Positions 45,987-55,494 of a stretch of 64,000 nucleotides of DNA are shown here, piece by piece (position 1 is the first letter of the stretch; each line of letters opens with the position of its first letter). The position numbers were made by a program, and so were the translations under genes. The stretch lies in contig NZ_QGTQ01000006.1 in assembly GCF_003182255.1 (NCBI RefSeq), forward strand, positions 78,227 to 142,226. The letters run 5' to 3'. The notes below the pieces were generated by a model, which saw only the letters and a program-made list of their open reading frames with translations, did not search any database and was not told the origin of the DNA. This stretch comes from Paenibacillus cellulosilyticus. GTDB lineage: Bacteria; Bacillota; Bacilli; Paenibacillales; Paenibacillaceae.

Positions 45987-47044
45987 GTTGCACCCCGTTT
46001 TTTCATTACATTATCGAGATATTCCTTCCACACCAGCTGATCCTTCGCATCGTCCTTGACAATTGCGCCTTGCAGGCCAGCCGCAATATCCTCATCCGTC
46101 AGCTGTCCGGTGCCGAAGCTGCCCGCCAGTGCCATGCTGCCGGTGAGCAGTGAGATCGCTTCTGCGGTCGAGATCACGCCGCTTGGCGGCTTCACCTTCT
46201 CCTTGCCGTCCAACGTCACACCGCTGCGCAGCTCGCGGAATATCGTCACGACCTTGCGAATCGCCTCTTCATCCGGCTGCGTCGCGCGCAGCTCATAGCT
46301 GGCAGAGATCTCGCCTACACGGCGGCGGACGATGTCGATCTCGGTCTCGAGACTCGATGGCGCCGGCAGGACGATAATATTGAACCGCCGTTTCAGCGCG
46401 GCGGACATTTCGTTAACGCCACGGTCGCGCGTATTGGCAGTCGCGATGATCGAGAAGCCGCGCTGCGCCGACACTTCGCGGCCAAGCTCCGGGATCGCGA
46501 TCGTCTTCTCGGACAGGATCGAGATAAGCGCATCCTGAACCTCCGAAGCGCAGCGCGAGATTTCCTCGAAGCGAGCGATGCCGCCGCTCTCCATGGCGCG
46601 AAGTATCGGACTGCGTATGAGCGCTTGATCAGACGGGCCCTGCGCAAGCAGGAGCGCGTAGTTCCATGAATATCGCACATGCTCCTCGCTCGTGCCTGCC
46701 GTACCCTGCACCACTTTGGACGAGTCGCCGTGAATGGCGGCCGTTAAATTTTCAGAAAGCCACGACTTGGCCGTTCCTGGTTCGCCAATCAGCAGAAGCG
46801 CGCGGTCCGTCAGCAGCGTTGCAATCGCCATCTCGATCAGACGTTTGTTGCCGATATACTTCGGCGTGATTGTCACGCCCCCCACTTCGCCGCCCGTCAG
46901 GAAGGTCAGCACCGATCGCGGGGACAGCTGCCATCCTGCCGGCTTCGTATCTTGATCCGCTGCTCGCAGCGCTTCGAGCTCGTGCGCGTACAGCTTCTCC
47001 GCGGGTAATCTTAAGACAGCTTGCTTGTTATCCATCTCCATCAT
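45944..47044 (-). CDS. MoxR-type AAA+ ATPase
   Basis: A 366-residue ATPase. Walker A GEPGTAKSWLS, the Walker B region ARFEEISRCASEVQDALISILSE, sensor 1 GFSIIATANTRDRGVNEMSAALKRRF, and a C-terminal lid. MoxR proteins work with VWA-domain partners as chaperones that load metals or change protein conformation. It overlaps the HEAT-like gene by four bases (ATGA). Confidence 0.92.
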   Translation of the reverse strand: MMEMDNKQAVLRLPAEKLYAHELEALRAADQDTKPAGWQLSPRSVLTFLTGGEVGGVTITPKYIGNKRLIEMAIATLLTDRALLLIGEPGTAKSWLSENLTAAIHGDSSKVVQGTAGTSEEHVRYSWNYALLLAQGPSDQALIRSPILRAMESGGIARFEEISRCASEVQDALISILSEKTIAIPELGREVSAQRGFSIIATANTRDRGVNEMSAALKRRFNIIVLPAPSSLETEIDIVRRRVGEISASYELRATQPDEEAIRKVVTIFRELRSGVTLDGKEKVKPPSGVISTAEAISLLTGSMALAGSFGTGQLTDEDIAAGLQGAIVKDDAKDQLVWKEYLDNVMKKRGATWRSLYSACSEMNG

Positions 47045-48870
47045 GCAGTTCCACTCTCCTCAATGATTTCGGCCGGCGCGGCTTCCATGGCGTCAGCTAG
47101 TGCAGTCAGTTCGTTGGCGTTGTAAGGGTGCTTCTCAGCGATTGCACGAAGTCTAGGAATATAGCTTCTAGGAACGGAAGCGATGAGCTTCCGAAGCGGA
47201 GCATCCATGTAATAGAAGCTCCTTGCCTCCATCAGCTGGAACAGTAGCTGCGGCGCATCTGTATAACGGATACGGAACAAAGTGATCAAAATGCGTTGAA
47301 TGCTCGAATCATGAAGCCTAGCATTTTTCGTCAGTTTGGACGTCAAATAGGTAGTCACTTGCGCATCCTCCGTCTGCGTGAAGAGGAGAACAAGCTCTAG
47401 CGAGTCCGCTTGTACCCACGTATGCACCCACCGAGAATCCCAGCTATTCGCCGGAACGATCAAATCTTCATCTTCCTCAACGGCTGACAGCTGCTCCTGC
47501 GTAATGAGCGACACTGCGCGAATGATCTCCTTGGACGCGATTGACGAAGGATTTGCAAGTACGCCCGAGAACCGATCGAACAGCTCGGTTGGCGTTAGGA
47601 GACGGTAGCCCGCACGGAACAAATAACCCGCCATGCAGGTGTTCATTACGGCATCCAATGACAACAAGAAGCGGTTCGCTTCCTCCGTATTCAAAGATAG
47701 CAGCAGCTCGGCTGCATTCTCCTGCAGCACTTCGGTCTCGGAGGCGAAGAAACCAGGCGTTGTCAGCATGCGGCGGAGCAGTGCGATGACATCTTCTGCG
47801 ATATGTACGCTAGCAGGCGATACCGTGACGTGACGCTTCCAAGAAGGTCCTGCGCCGATAAGCTCTGACCCGCTGCCATGCAAACAAAGAAGCTCCGCAT
47901 GCAGCTGCTCTGCCAGCTTGCTGCGCTCCTTGCCTTCGGCGGCGGCAAACTGATCGAAGCTGCGCTCCGCCTGTGCAATGATACGTCCAAGCAGTGCAGT
48001 GGAATTCGCACGCCGAATCGGTTCGATGGCAAGCTCGCGATCCTTGCTCGACAATGCCTCTTGCAGACGGTCCAACGCTTCTTTTGTTCCGATCGACGCT
48101 AGCGTATCAAGCGCCGCTTGGCGAACCTCTTTGCGTTTATCACGGCTTAACTCCAGTAAAAGCATCTCGTGCTGCGGACGTTTGCTGAGCATTTCGATCG
48201 CAGCGACCTTTATATCAACAGCGCCGTTAACGGCAGCGTCCAGCACCAGTTCCTCCGCTGAATCGCCGATCAAGCGATGAAGGAGCTTCAAACGCCGCAC
48301 ATCGCCCTTGCCGCCTTGTAAATTAATCTGCTCCTGAAGCACAGAGACAGCCTTCTGACCATAGCCTGTCGCAATCGTCTCTGCGATCAGGTCCGCAATT
48401 TCCGGATAGGTCTCATCGAGGGCGCTGCACATGACGGGCATTGCGCGAAGATCGAGGTAGCTGTTATCGAGAATGGAATGACGCAGCTGCTCCAGCCTTC
48501 CTTGCCCTTTGGTCGTGAGCTGCTCCAGCAGCGGCTTCAATCGGCGATACGGAACATCTGTAGATAATGCGATGCCCAAGCTTGGAATGGGCTGTCGATC
48601 GCCTGCGGTTTCCGTCTTTCCCTGTGTATGCAGGACAGCACTTAGCAATTTCGACAGCTCTAGCAGCTTCACAGCGCTGTCTTCGCGAGAAGCGTTAAGC
48701 ACCGCATCGGAAGCTTCCGCGATCCGATTGAAGACGGGCGCAGCCTCGCCAAGCTTCTTAAGTTGCGGCTGCAGCTTCGCTAAGCGAACATCTCCTTGCG
48801 CCAACGCGCTGCCGGCAATGAACAGTCGGCGAACTTCATGCTGTAAGTCTTGCAATAGCTCTACACTCAT
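47041..48870 (-). CDS. HEAT-repeat-like protein (possibly DUF5691) of the MoxR/VWA cluster
   Basis: About 609 residues, entirely helical. A central region (about 180-300) has HEAT-like repeats (RRLKLLHRLIGDSAEELVLDAAVNGAVDIKVAAIEMLSKRPQHEMLL and KRKEVRQAALDTLASIGTKEALDRL). No catalytic motif is visible, so a scaffold or adaptor role is likely. In related clusters a DUF5691 protein holds this position. The ATG at 48870 follows GGAG with eight bases; it lies 13 bases after the SWIM gene. Confidence 0.75.
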   Translation of the reverse strand: MSVELLQDLQHEVRRLFIAGSALAQGDVRLAKLQPQLKKLGEAAPVFNRIAEASDAVLNASREDSAVKLLELSKLLSAVLHTQGKTETAGDRQPIPSLGIALSTDVPYRRLKPLLEQLTTKGQGRLEQLRHSILDNSYLDLRAMPVMCSALDETYPEIADLIAETIATGYGQKAVSVLQEQINLQGGKGDVRRLKLLHRLIGDSAEELVLDAAVNGAVDIKVAAIEMLSKRPQHEMLLLELSRDKRKEVRQAALDTLASIGTKEALDRLQEALSSKDRELAIEPIRRANSTALLGRIIAQAERSFDQFAAAEGKERSKLAEQLHAELLCLHGSGSELIGAGPSWKRHVTVSPASVHIAEDVIALLRRMLTTPGFFASETEVLQENAAELLLSLNTEEANRFLLSLDAVMNTCMAGYLFRAGYRLLTPTELFDRFSGVLANPSSIASKEIIRAVSLITQEQLSAVEEDEDLIVPANSWDSRWVHTWVQADSLELVLLFTQTEDAQVTTYLTSKLTKNARLHDSSIQRILITLFRIRYTDAPQLLFQLMEARSFYYMDAPLRKLIASVPRSYIPRLRAIAEKHPYNANELTALADAMEAAPAEIIEESGTA

Positions 48871-48883
48871 GTTCGTCTCTCCT

Positions 48884-50326
48884 CTAATACAACAGCCGGA
48901 CAATCCGGCGGTCTGTCGTTATGCTCATCAGCTGGGCAACCAGACGATTGCTATCAAGCTCATGTCGGAACGCGATGAGCGCTGTTTGTTCTTGGAGCTC
49001 TTCCGGCTGCAGCAGTTCAAGAATAGCGGTCGGTTGATGAGGAGCTTCCAGCAGGTTCGTGACGAGCGGAATTTGCTTGTTCTGCGCATCGCGTAAAATA
49101 TACGTATCCCCTATACGCTCAATCGCTTGGAACGCGACGAGTGCCACAGGCATTTTATCCGATAACGGGTTCTTGATCTGGTTCTTCACTTTCTTGATGA
49201 CGTCCGGGTACGAAGCGGCTGCTAGCTGCTTGACCTTACGATAATCAGCTTCCTCCAGCTCACGGAACCGCGATTGCTCCCACCGAACGCGTGCGTTCAG
49301 TTCGCCTGGGTAGACGAACAGCTCATCGGTCTGTACCACAGCAAAGAAGGAGTCTTCTTCCTTCATCTGCTTCGCAGCACGGAAAGGACGCATATGCCGG
49401 GTCACTCGAATGGTACCGTCCGCTAGATCGATCCACCAGCCGGTATCAACAAACTCGCCGCGCGCATGATCCGCATAGGAAAGGAACGACAGCTGCAGCA
49501 ATTCCACGTTCGAACGAGTGCGGCCCAGTTCCTGCAGCTCAGCGAGCTGCCAAGCATGACCAAGCAGCTCCTCCAAGGCTGAATCGGTTTCCATTGGCGA
49601 ATCAGGATCTTCGGCACGCTTCTCTAGATACGCCTTGCTCTTCTTCACGAGTGCTTGCAAATAGATGAGCTGCTCGATCGCGCTCGTATAGATCGCTTCT
49701 CGTTCGTCATCATTCCGGAGCAGCAGCAACAGCTCGCGGAGCGCAGCTTGCGCACCTGGAATATAATAGTTGCCCAGCTGCTTGGCCTGCTCTTCAATGA
49801 GCTGGATCGTCTTCTTGTCTACGCTGCCAAGTCCATGATGCACGAGCTGAAGGACGAGCTTTTCTAAGATGGACAGCCCTTCGAGCTGCGACGTTATTTT
49901 CTTCACGAGTGCGGACTTGTTCACTTTACGCGGAGCCTTCGGAGCTCCTTCTTTCTCAGCCGCTGCCTTCTTCTCTTCCCGCTTCTCCGCCTTGTCGCGC
50001 TTATCGGCCACATCAGATGGAATGTCAGCGGTTTCGAACGTAGACGAGCTGGATACATAAGCATACATCAAACCAAGCGTGTGCTTGCATGGGAATTGCC
50101 TGCTCGGACAGGTGCAGCGGTAAACGGGATTTCCCTCTTGAACGAAATCGATCGAGCAACGGTAAGGCTCTTTGCCGCTGCCCTTGCACTCCCCGAATAG
50201 GAGCTTCTGATCCTCGGTAACGCATCGCAGCGGAAAGCTGCCTTTGCGTGCGAGATCTCTGCCATTCTTTATCGCTCCTGCATTAGGAGCCAGACTATCG
50301 ACATAAGCTTCTGTAAGTGATATCAT
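48884..50326 (-). CDS. SWIM zinc-finger protein, first gene of the MoxR/VWA cluster
   Basis: A 480-residue protein. SWIM zinc-finger CxC-x6-CxH at residues 71-82 (Cys71, Cys73, Cys80, His82). A lysine/glutamate-rich coiled segment follows (about 108-140), then a largely helical region. SWIM fingers bind DNA or proteins. It appears to be the first gene of the six-gene run and starts with GAGG upstream of the ATG. Confidence 0.88.
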   Translation of the reverse strand: MISLTEAYVDSLAPNAGAIKNGRDLARKGSFPLRCVTEDQKLLFGECKGSGKEPYRCSIDFVQEGNPVYRCTCPSRQFPCKHTLGLMYAYVSSSSTFETADIPSDVADKRDKAEKREEKKAAAEKEGAPKAPRKVNKSALVKKITSQLEGLSILEKLVLQLVHHGLGSVDKKTIQLIEEQAKQLGNYYIPGAQAALRELLLLLRNDDEREAIYTSAIEQLIYLQALVKKSKAYLEKRAEDPDSPMETDSALEELLGHAWQLAELQELGRTRSNVELLQLSFLSYADHARGEFVDTGWWIDLADGTIRVTRHMRPFRAAKQMKEEDSFFAVVQTDELFVYPGELNARVRWEQSRFRELEEADYRKVKQLAAASYPDVIKKVKNQIKNPLSDKMPVALVAFQAIERIGDTYILRDAQNKQIPLVTNLLEAPHQPTAILELLQPEELQEQTALIAFRHELDSNRLVAQLMSITTDRRIVRLLY

Positions 50327-50487
50327 CTTCTACCTCGCAATGATCAGGATTACACTCATTTCCACAGAAAGGACGTTTTTTCCTCTTCTCAAACTATTGA
50401 AAGAAAGCAACCAAAAGAACCCGAATGGAATACTTTTCAAGCGGGTTATCTATAAGAGATGTACTCAAGTAACTATTAACGAATCAA

Positions 50488-50508
50488 ATACAAACTTTTT
50501 GTAAGTAT
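50488..50508 (+). promoter_or_regulatory. Palindromic operator before the flavin reductase gene
   Basis: The sequence ATAC..AC, five T, GT..GTAT is symmetric about its centre and ends one base before the -35. The form resembles sites of HxlR-family redox sensors (YodB/CatR/HypR type), which commonly control such reductases. Confidence 0.5.
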
Positions 50509-50509
50509 C

Positions 50510-50539
50510 TTGACAAAAGGAATTGGGCTAAGCTATCAT
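50510..50539 (+). promoter_or_regulatory. SigA-type promoter of the flavin reductase gene
   Basis: -35 TTGACA (50510-50515) and -10 TATCAT (50534-50539) with an 18-base spacer; the 5' leader is about 95 bases. Confidence 0.75.
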
Positions 50540-50642
50540 TTTTATGTGTTTAGTATAACGCCATGAGCTTATGGGAAAAACTGTTCAACGGTGATGGTAC
50601 CTTAACACAAGGAGCTAAATTACACCCTAAGGAGGAAGTTCA

Positions 50643-51185
50643 ATGTCGAAATTGAATATCGGTATTATTCTTGGCAGCACACGCCAAGGTCGTGTAAGTC
50701 CGCAAGTTGGTGAGTGGGTTAAAGGGATCGCTGACAAACGTGGCGACGCTAACTATGAAATCGTTGATATCGCTGATTACAAACTTCCACTCCTTGGTGA
50801 AGCTGATGCTACAGAACAAGCAACGGCTTGGAACGCGAAGCTCGCTACACTCGACGGCTTCGTATTCATCGTTCAAGAATACAATCACAGCATTACGGGC
50901 GCTTTGAAAAATGCACTCGACTATGCACGTGATGCATGGAACAACAAAGCTGCTGGTATCGTAAGCTACGGCTCCGTTGGCGGCGCTCGCGCTGCTGAGC
51001 ACCTCAGAGGTATTCTTGGCGAGCTGTCTGTAGCAGACGTTCGCGTACATCCTGCCCTCTCCCTGTTCACGGACTTCGAGAACGGCTCCGTATTTAAACC
51101 AAACGATCTTCACCTGACGAATGTTAACGGCATGCTCGACCAAGTGCTTGCTTGGAGCGGCGCTCTGAAGACGCTTCGTCAATAG
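50643..51185 (+). CDS. NADPH-dependent FMN reductase family protein
   Basis: A 180-residue flavodoxin-like enzyme. It has the FMN phosphate loop GSTRQGRVSPQVGEW, FVFIVQEYNHSITGALKNALDYA, and the SYGSVGGARAAEHLR segment. Members reduce FMN, quinones, azo dyes or chromate. AAGGAGG is well placed. Codon use is of the highly expressed kind. Transcribed alone from the promoter at 50510 and ended by the hairpin at 51215. Confidence 0.92.
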   Translation: MSKLNIGIILGSTRQGRVSPQVGEWVKGIADKRGDANYEIVDIADYKLPLLGEADATEQATAWNAKLATLDGFVFIVQEYNHSITGALKNALDYARDAWNNKAAGIVSYGSVGGARAAEHLRGILGELSVADVRVHPALSLFTDFENGSVFKPNDLHLTNVNGMLDQVLAWSGALKTLRQ

Positions 51186-51214
51186 TTCATTCGACCATTA
51201 CGTTATAAACATGG

Positions 51215-51257
51215 AAAAGCTGTCCCTTCGTCTAATCGACGATGGACAGCTTTTTTT
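51215..51257 (+). terminator. Terminator of the flavin reductase gene
   Basis: AAAAGCTGTCC pairs with GGACAGCTTTT, with an inner CGTC/GACG, and a run of T follows. Confidence 0.9.
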
Positions 51258-51394
51258 GATGGTCAATCGATGACAAGACGACCTCCAGCGAAATGGGTGA
51301 TGTTCGTCTCACTCCATACGCAAGTCCTGAATATGCTTGTGTAGCGATCAACATTCGAAGACGCTTGTCTAGATGGAGGAGGCCACGCACTCAC

Positions 51395-52282
51395 ATGAAA
51401 CGAAACAATGGAAAGAAGCTTGAACAAACGCCCCTAAGCGCAACCCACCGTTTCTTTCAGAAGCTAGGCTATAAGAATGACGAACAGCTCCGTTTCGTGC
51501 TGGTCCATGACGCAAAGAATAATCATTACCAGCGGTATAGCAGTAACAGCAACTCCGCATATAGCAGAATGCCTGTGATCCCATTATATAAACCCTTTCA
51601 TCTTATCGAATCTCAAGTACCGTTCATTACACTTTACTCGAATTATGGTCAGCCTGTTCACCTATTCGGACAGAATGCACGAGGTTATGCCATCTTCATG
51701 GAAGTGAACTACCGAGAATCACGCCAGAGCGACTTTCAGGACATTCGAGCACAATTTATTGATGTCGATTTGAACAAAGTGTCGGCCTATCTGGATACGA
51801 AACAACAAGCAATGAAGAAAGCCGAGTCACTCCAAGCCTCCCAATCAGATACGGTCACTTCTGTTAACATCACTCGCACGCCGAGTGGTCGTTATCTCTT
51901 GCTGGCAGAGAGAACGAGATCTCGCGTTGAGCAGTTGAAGAAAGCCTATCTCAATCGCCATAGTAAAAGCCTTAAAAATGCGATGATTGTTGAGACCAAA
52001 AACGGCTTTCATATGTACTGGCCAATCCAAGATGGTTCGATCGACAAGTTCGTACCCATTCAAAAAGCATTAGTGCAAAAATTCAGCTCCGACCCCAGAA
52101 TTACGAACCTTTCAAGGGCTATGCGAGTGCCGGGCTTCTACCATATGAAAGACCCTGATGACCCCTTCATGGTTAAAGTGAAGCAATGGGGCCGATCGCA
52201 GCCATTCTCGCAAAATGAACTTGTGAACGCCTTGCAACTGACCATTGGATCGGATGCACAACGAGCTCAGCGATCCCGGTGA
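51395..52282 (+). CDS. RepB-like AEP primase-polymerase, stand-alone
   Basis: About 295 residues. The archaeo-eukaryotic primase pattern of the RepB primase family can be read: motif I FIDVD (Asp123, Asp125), motif II KNGFHMYWP with His206, and motif III SDPRITNLSRAMRVPGFYHMKD (Asp233, Arg241, Arg244). About 75 residues separate motif I from motif II. There is no helicase or zinc domain. Such primases normally sit on plasmids or mobile elements, or in CRISPR- or repair-related loci; none is seen here. The ATG at 51395 lies 12 bases after GGAGGAGG; a start at 51293 is open but less likely. Its end overlaps the convergent polyprenyl synthase gene by 16 bases. Confidence 0.75.
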   Translation: MKRNNGKKLEQTPLSATHRFFQKLGYKNDEQLRFVLVHDAKNNHYQRYSSNSNSAYSRMPVIPLYKPFHLIESQVPFITLYSNYGQPVHLFGQNARGYAIFMEVNYRESRQSDFQDIRAQFIDVDLNKVSAYLDTKQQAMKKAESLQASQSDTVTSVNITRTPSGRYLLLAERTRSRVEQLKKAYLNRHSKSLKNAMIVETKNGFHMYWPIQDGSIDKFVPIQKALVQKFSSDPRITNLSRAMRVPGFYHMKDPDDPFMVKVKQWGRSQPFSQNELVNALQLTIGSDAQRAQRSR

Positions 52283-54651
52283 ATGATGTAATTCAATAGG
52301 TGCTCCAGAAAAGCGGTGCGAAGAGATAAGCTGTGAAGTGCAGCCATGGCAAGACAGTAATGCTCCAGCATCGCTTTGTTGGCGCCATCCCGCCCTAACA
52401 CGGTTACAAAGGTCGATCGATCGTTCTCCATATCCTGACCGACCGGTTTCCCCAACAATTGCGCATCGCCTTCTGCATCCAACAAATCATCCTTGATCTG
52501 AAAAGCGATGCCGGCATGGTAGGCGTAAGCCTTCAGCCCTGCAATCTCCTGCTCATTCACCTGCGCAAGAATAGCCGGCATGACCAATGCAGCTTCGAAC
52601 GCAATGCCCGTTTTGTAGTAGCAAATCGCATTCAACTGCTCCTGCGTCAATGCCATCTTCTTCGCGCTCAGATCCATCGCCTGTCCCGCGCATAGCTCCT
52701 CTGCCTTCTGAGCGGAATACCGGATTAGAGCAAGCACATGGTTCGGGTCGAAACCATGCAGGGAAGCTTGTTCCTGCGTCGCTCGTTGAATGAGCAGCAA
52801 GCCCGTTAATTCCGCAGTGGCGCTGTCATACACTTGATGAAGCGTCGCACGCCCTCTTCGAATATCAGCATTATCCTGCGAGGGCAAATCATCGAAGATG
52901 AGCGAAGCGGTATGCATATATTCCAACGATCGTAATAAGGGCACGATAGACGATGCTTGTAGACCAAATTCATGAACACCCATCACCCAAGTCAATACGG
53001 GCCGCAGACGTTTCCCGTCTCCTGCAAGACTGTAATTGGCCGCATCGATCAGCATCTCTTTCATCGGAAGCATGTCTTCGCTCTTCGCAATTTGCAGTGT
53101 GCTGTTGATTTGCTCCTTAGCCACGCGTACCGTTTCTGCGAATTGATCTTTCTGCTTCCCTTCCTCTCTCAGATGAGAAACAAGCTGGTCTCGAATCAGC
53201 TTATCGAAGAATTCCACATCGTCCGCCTGCCGAACCATCTGCTGTATCAGTCGATTAAACGCCGGCGCATCGGGAGCAAAAATCGCCATCAGGCGGTTAT
53301 ACGCTTCTTTACCCAATCGCATTTTGCAGCGCTTCAGACCGTTTATCGCACGATTCAGAATAACTTCACGCGCTTTCGGATCGTTATGATACACATCATG
53401 GATCAGGTGGGTAATGACGGTCCAATACAATTCGAATGGATTGATCAGATCCGATCGTTGCTCGCGATGAGCCAAATAGTAAGTAAAAGGCGTTACCGCA
53501 CCCTCCTGTTGATCATCGAATAAATCCGCAAAGTCGTCGGCTAGCTGATTATAGATCCCATAATGGAAAGTACGATATTCGAAGCCCTCGTCCTCATCGG
53601 TATCTAGGACAGATCGAGCGATCAATCGGGAAGATGCAGATTTCAAAATAATTGGAATATAGAGTTCTTCATTCGTATACGTTGCATTCGTCATTGCTTT
53701 GGCACGGTCAATCTCCTGTGAATGAAAGAATACATAGGCTTGTTCGAAGAACAGCTGCTGCGTGTCGGACTGCTGATGGTTCTTAATATACTCGAATGCC
53801 TCCCGCAGCTCGGCATGAATGAAACGAAGCATGTGCTCGCTCGGACCGCCCCACTCGCTCATTGCAGGCACAGTGCCGCTCAGCAGCGCCTCCCGTATCA
53901 TTCGGGAATATTGTGCTTTCTCTTCCTTGGACAGCACTTGCGCATCCAGCAAATCATCGACGAATGGATATGTCAAACCATAGGAATAGCCGAGCCTGAT
54001 CGCTTCATCCAATCTCCGGCTGCGCTCCGAAGGTGGTTGTTGCTCCGTTAACGCTTCAACCGCATGCATGACGACACCAACAATTATCTTGATGAGCTTC
54101 CGTTGTGCATGCTCGGCGTTCATACCTTCTGGAATGTGATCCGCAACGTTCTTCAGCTTGCCGAGCGCCCAGATAACGGCAGTCTCAATGCCCTCCTTCT
54201 GCGCCCATCGATAAAGCTCCACCATACTGATGAATGTCGGCGTTTCTCCTCGGCCTGTCTCAGCCGAACGAGTCAAGCGATGCTTGACGTCGGTCACAAC
54301 ACGTTGAATCCTCGTCTTTACCTTTGGGTCATCGAGCGCCATTCCAAGATCTCGCATGTATATGTAGGACACGCTTCGATCCAGATAGGCTTCAAGTTTG
54401 TCTGTATGATTCAACCACTGTATATATCGATGATAATCAGCAGCATTCGACTTCCTTCTACCTCGCGTTAGAAAGGATACCCATGATCGACTACGGATAT
54501 GGCTTCTCTTCCATTGTTGTATATCTTCCGTTAAAGCCGTTATATAAGACTTACTTTGCAATTGCTCATGGAGCTTTGCGAAGTATTGAGCAGCCTGGTG
54601 CTCAGCCAGCCCATAACGAGTATCGGCGTGGACGATGAATTGCACATTCAT
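52267..54651 (-). CDS. Two-domain isoprenyl diphosphate synthase-like protein
   Basis: A 794-residue protein. The C-terminal half (about 515-794) is a clear trans-prenyl diphosphate synthase (FPP/GGPP type): GDGKRLRP (544-551), first Asp-rich motif DDLPSQD (587-593), GQAMD (656-660), KTG (680-682), second motif QIKDDLLD (718-725). The N-terminal half (1-510) is also helical and has two Asp motifs, DDLLD (232-236) and QLADDFAD (369-376), 140 residues apart, as in isoprenoid synthase folds. So the product may combine a chain-making and a second isoprenoid step. The ATG has GAGG 11 bases upstream. The product is unknown. Confidence 0.85.
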   Translation of the reverse strand: MNVQFIVHADTRYGLAEHQAAQYFAKLHEQLQSKSYITALTEDIQQWKRSHIRSRSWVSFLTRGRRKSNAADYHRYIQWLNHTDKLEAYLDRSVSYIYMRDLGMALDDPKVKTRIQRVVTDVKHRLTRSAETGRGETPTFISMVELYRWAQKEGIETAVIWALGKLKNVADHIPEGMNAEHAQRKLIKIIVGVVMHAVEALTEQQPPSERSRRLDEAIRLGYSYGLTYPFVDDLLDAQVLSKEEKAQYSRMIREALLSGTVPAMSEWGGPSEHMLRFIHAELREAFEYIKNHQQSDTQQLFFEQAYVFFHSQEIDRAKAMTNATYTNEELYIPIILKSASSRLIARSVLDTDEDEGFEYRTFHYGIYNQLADDFADLFDDQQEGAVTPFTYYLAHREQRSDLINPFELYWTVITHLIHDVYHNDPKAREVILNRAINGLKRCKMRLGKEAYNRLMAIFAPDAPAFNRLIQQMVRQADDVEFFDKLIRDQLVSHLREEGKQKDQFAETVRVAKEQINSTLQIAKSEDMLPMKEMLIDAANYSLAGDGKRLRPVLTWVMGVHEFGLQASSIVPLLRSLEYMHTASLIFDDLPSQDNADIRRGRATLHQVYDSATAELTGLLLIQRATQEQASLHGFDPNHVLALIRYSAQKAEELCAGQAMDLSAKKMALTQEQLNAICYYKTGIAFEAALVMPAILAQVNEQEIAGLKAYAYHAGIAFQIKDDLLDAEGDAQLLGKPVGQDMENDRSTFVTVLGRDGANKAMLEHYCLAMAALHSLSLRTAFLEHLLNYIIHRDR

Positions 54652-54837
54652 ATTTTGTTATACCTCAGCTTCTATTGTCGTCTTCCAGTATGCCTATTTT
54701 ATACGGAGCAAAATTATTCTGGTTACGCAAAGAAGCGCTGACGCACCTGAACCGTCATCCTTCATACCCCTGGTACGGTGTTCATGTCTGAACATATGCC
54801 GAGCGATCATCTTCCATGTACTTGTCGTACAAGCAGC

Positions 54838-55398
54838 CTATAACGGAATCTCTTTAATAACCTTGGCAGGATTTCCACCAACGACGACGTTGTCCGGTAC
54901 ATCCTTCGTAACGACTGCGCCCGATGCGATGACAACGTTGTGTCCAATCGTCACACCTGGATTAATAACCGCACGGCCGCCGATCCATACATGATCGCCA
55001 ATGACGATCGGCTTACCGAATTCTGCACCGGATGTGCGCTCCTTCGCATTCAGCGGATGCGTAGCTGTATACAGATGTACGCCAGGTGCAATGAAACAGT
55101 TGTTCCCGATCCGAATTTCACACACATCGAGGAACACACAATCAAAGTTCGCGTAGAAGTTGTCGCCGACATGAATGTTATACCCATAGTCGCAGCGGAA
55201 AGCAGGTTCCACGTAGGCCCCTTGTCCAACTGTGCCAAACAGCTCTTGCAGCAGCTCGGTTCTTACCCCAAACTCCGTCTCCAGCGTCGCATTATACAAA
55301 CGTGTCAGACGACGTGCATTAATCCGGTCCTTCACTAATTCCTCGTCACCGGCAAAATACAGCTCGCCTTGCAGCATTTTATGTTTCTCTGAAGTCAT
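54838..55398 (-). CDS. Sugar O-acetyltransferase, maltose/nodulation acetyltransferase type
   Basis: About 186 residues. An N-terminal maltose acetyltransferase cap ([18 protein letters not shown]) precedes left-handed beta-helix hexapeptide repeats. The catalytic His is in HLYTATHPL, and the end is [11 protein letters not shown]. It moves acetyl groups from acetyl-CoA to sugars. The ATG at 55398 has GGAAGGGG upstream; an upstream ATG is open. A weak hairpin separates it from icmF. Confidence 0.9.
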   Translation of the reverse strand: MTSEKHKMLQGELYFAGDEELVKDRINARRLTRLYNATLETEFGVRTELLQELFGTVGQGAYVEPAFRCDYGYNIHVGDNFYANFDCVFLDVCEIRIGNNCFIAPGVHLYTATHPLNAKERTSGAEFGKPIVIGDHVWIGGRAVINPGVTIGHNVVIASGAVVTKDVPDNVVVGGNPAKVIKEIPL

Positions 55399-55494
55399 CT
55401 CACATTCGCCCCTTCCACTGTTTTCCATCACCTGCATCATTATATCCTACACCTTCCTGATGATACAGCGAACGGCCTAGAGAGCAAGCACAAA

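Noticed and set aside
44048..46040. Plus-strand frames across DUF5682 and MoxR genes
   Set aside because: No ribosome sites, unusual composition, fully antisense to conserved genes.
50640..51182. A 180-codon minus-strand frame opposite the flavin reductase
   Set aside because: Exact antisense shadow of a strongly supported gene with promoter and terminator.
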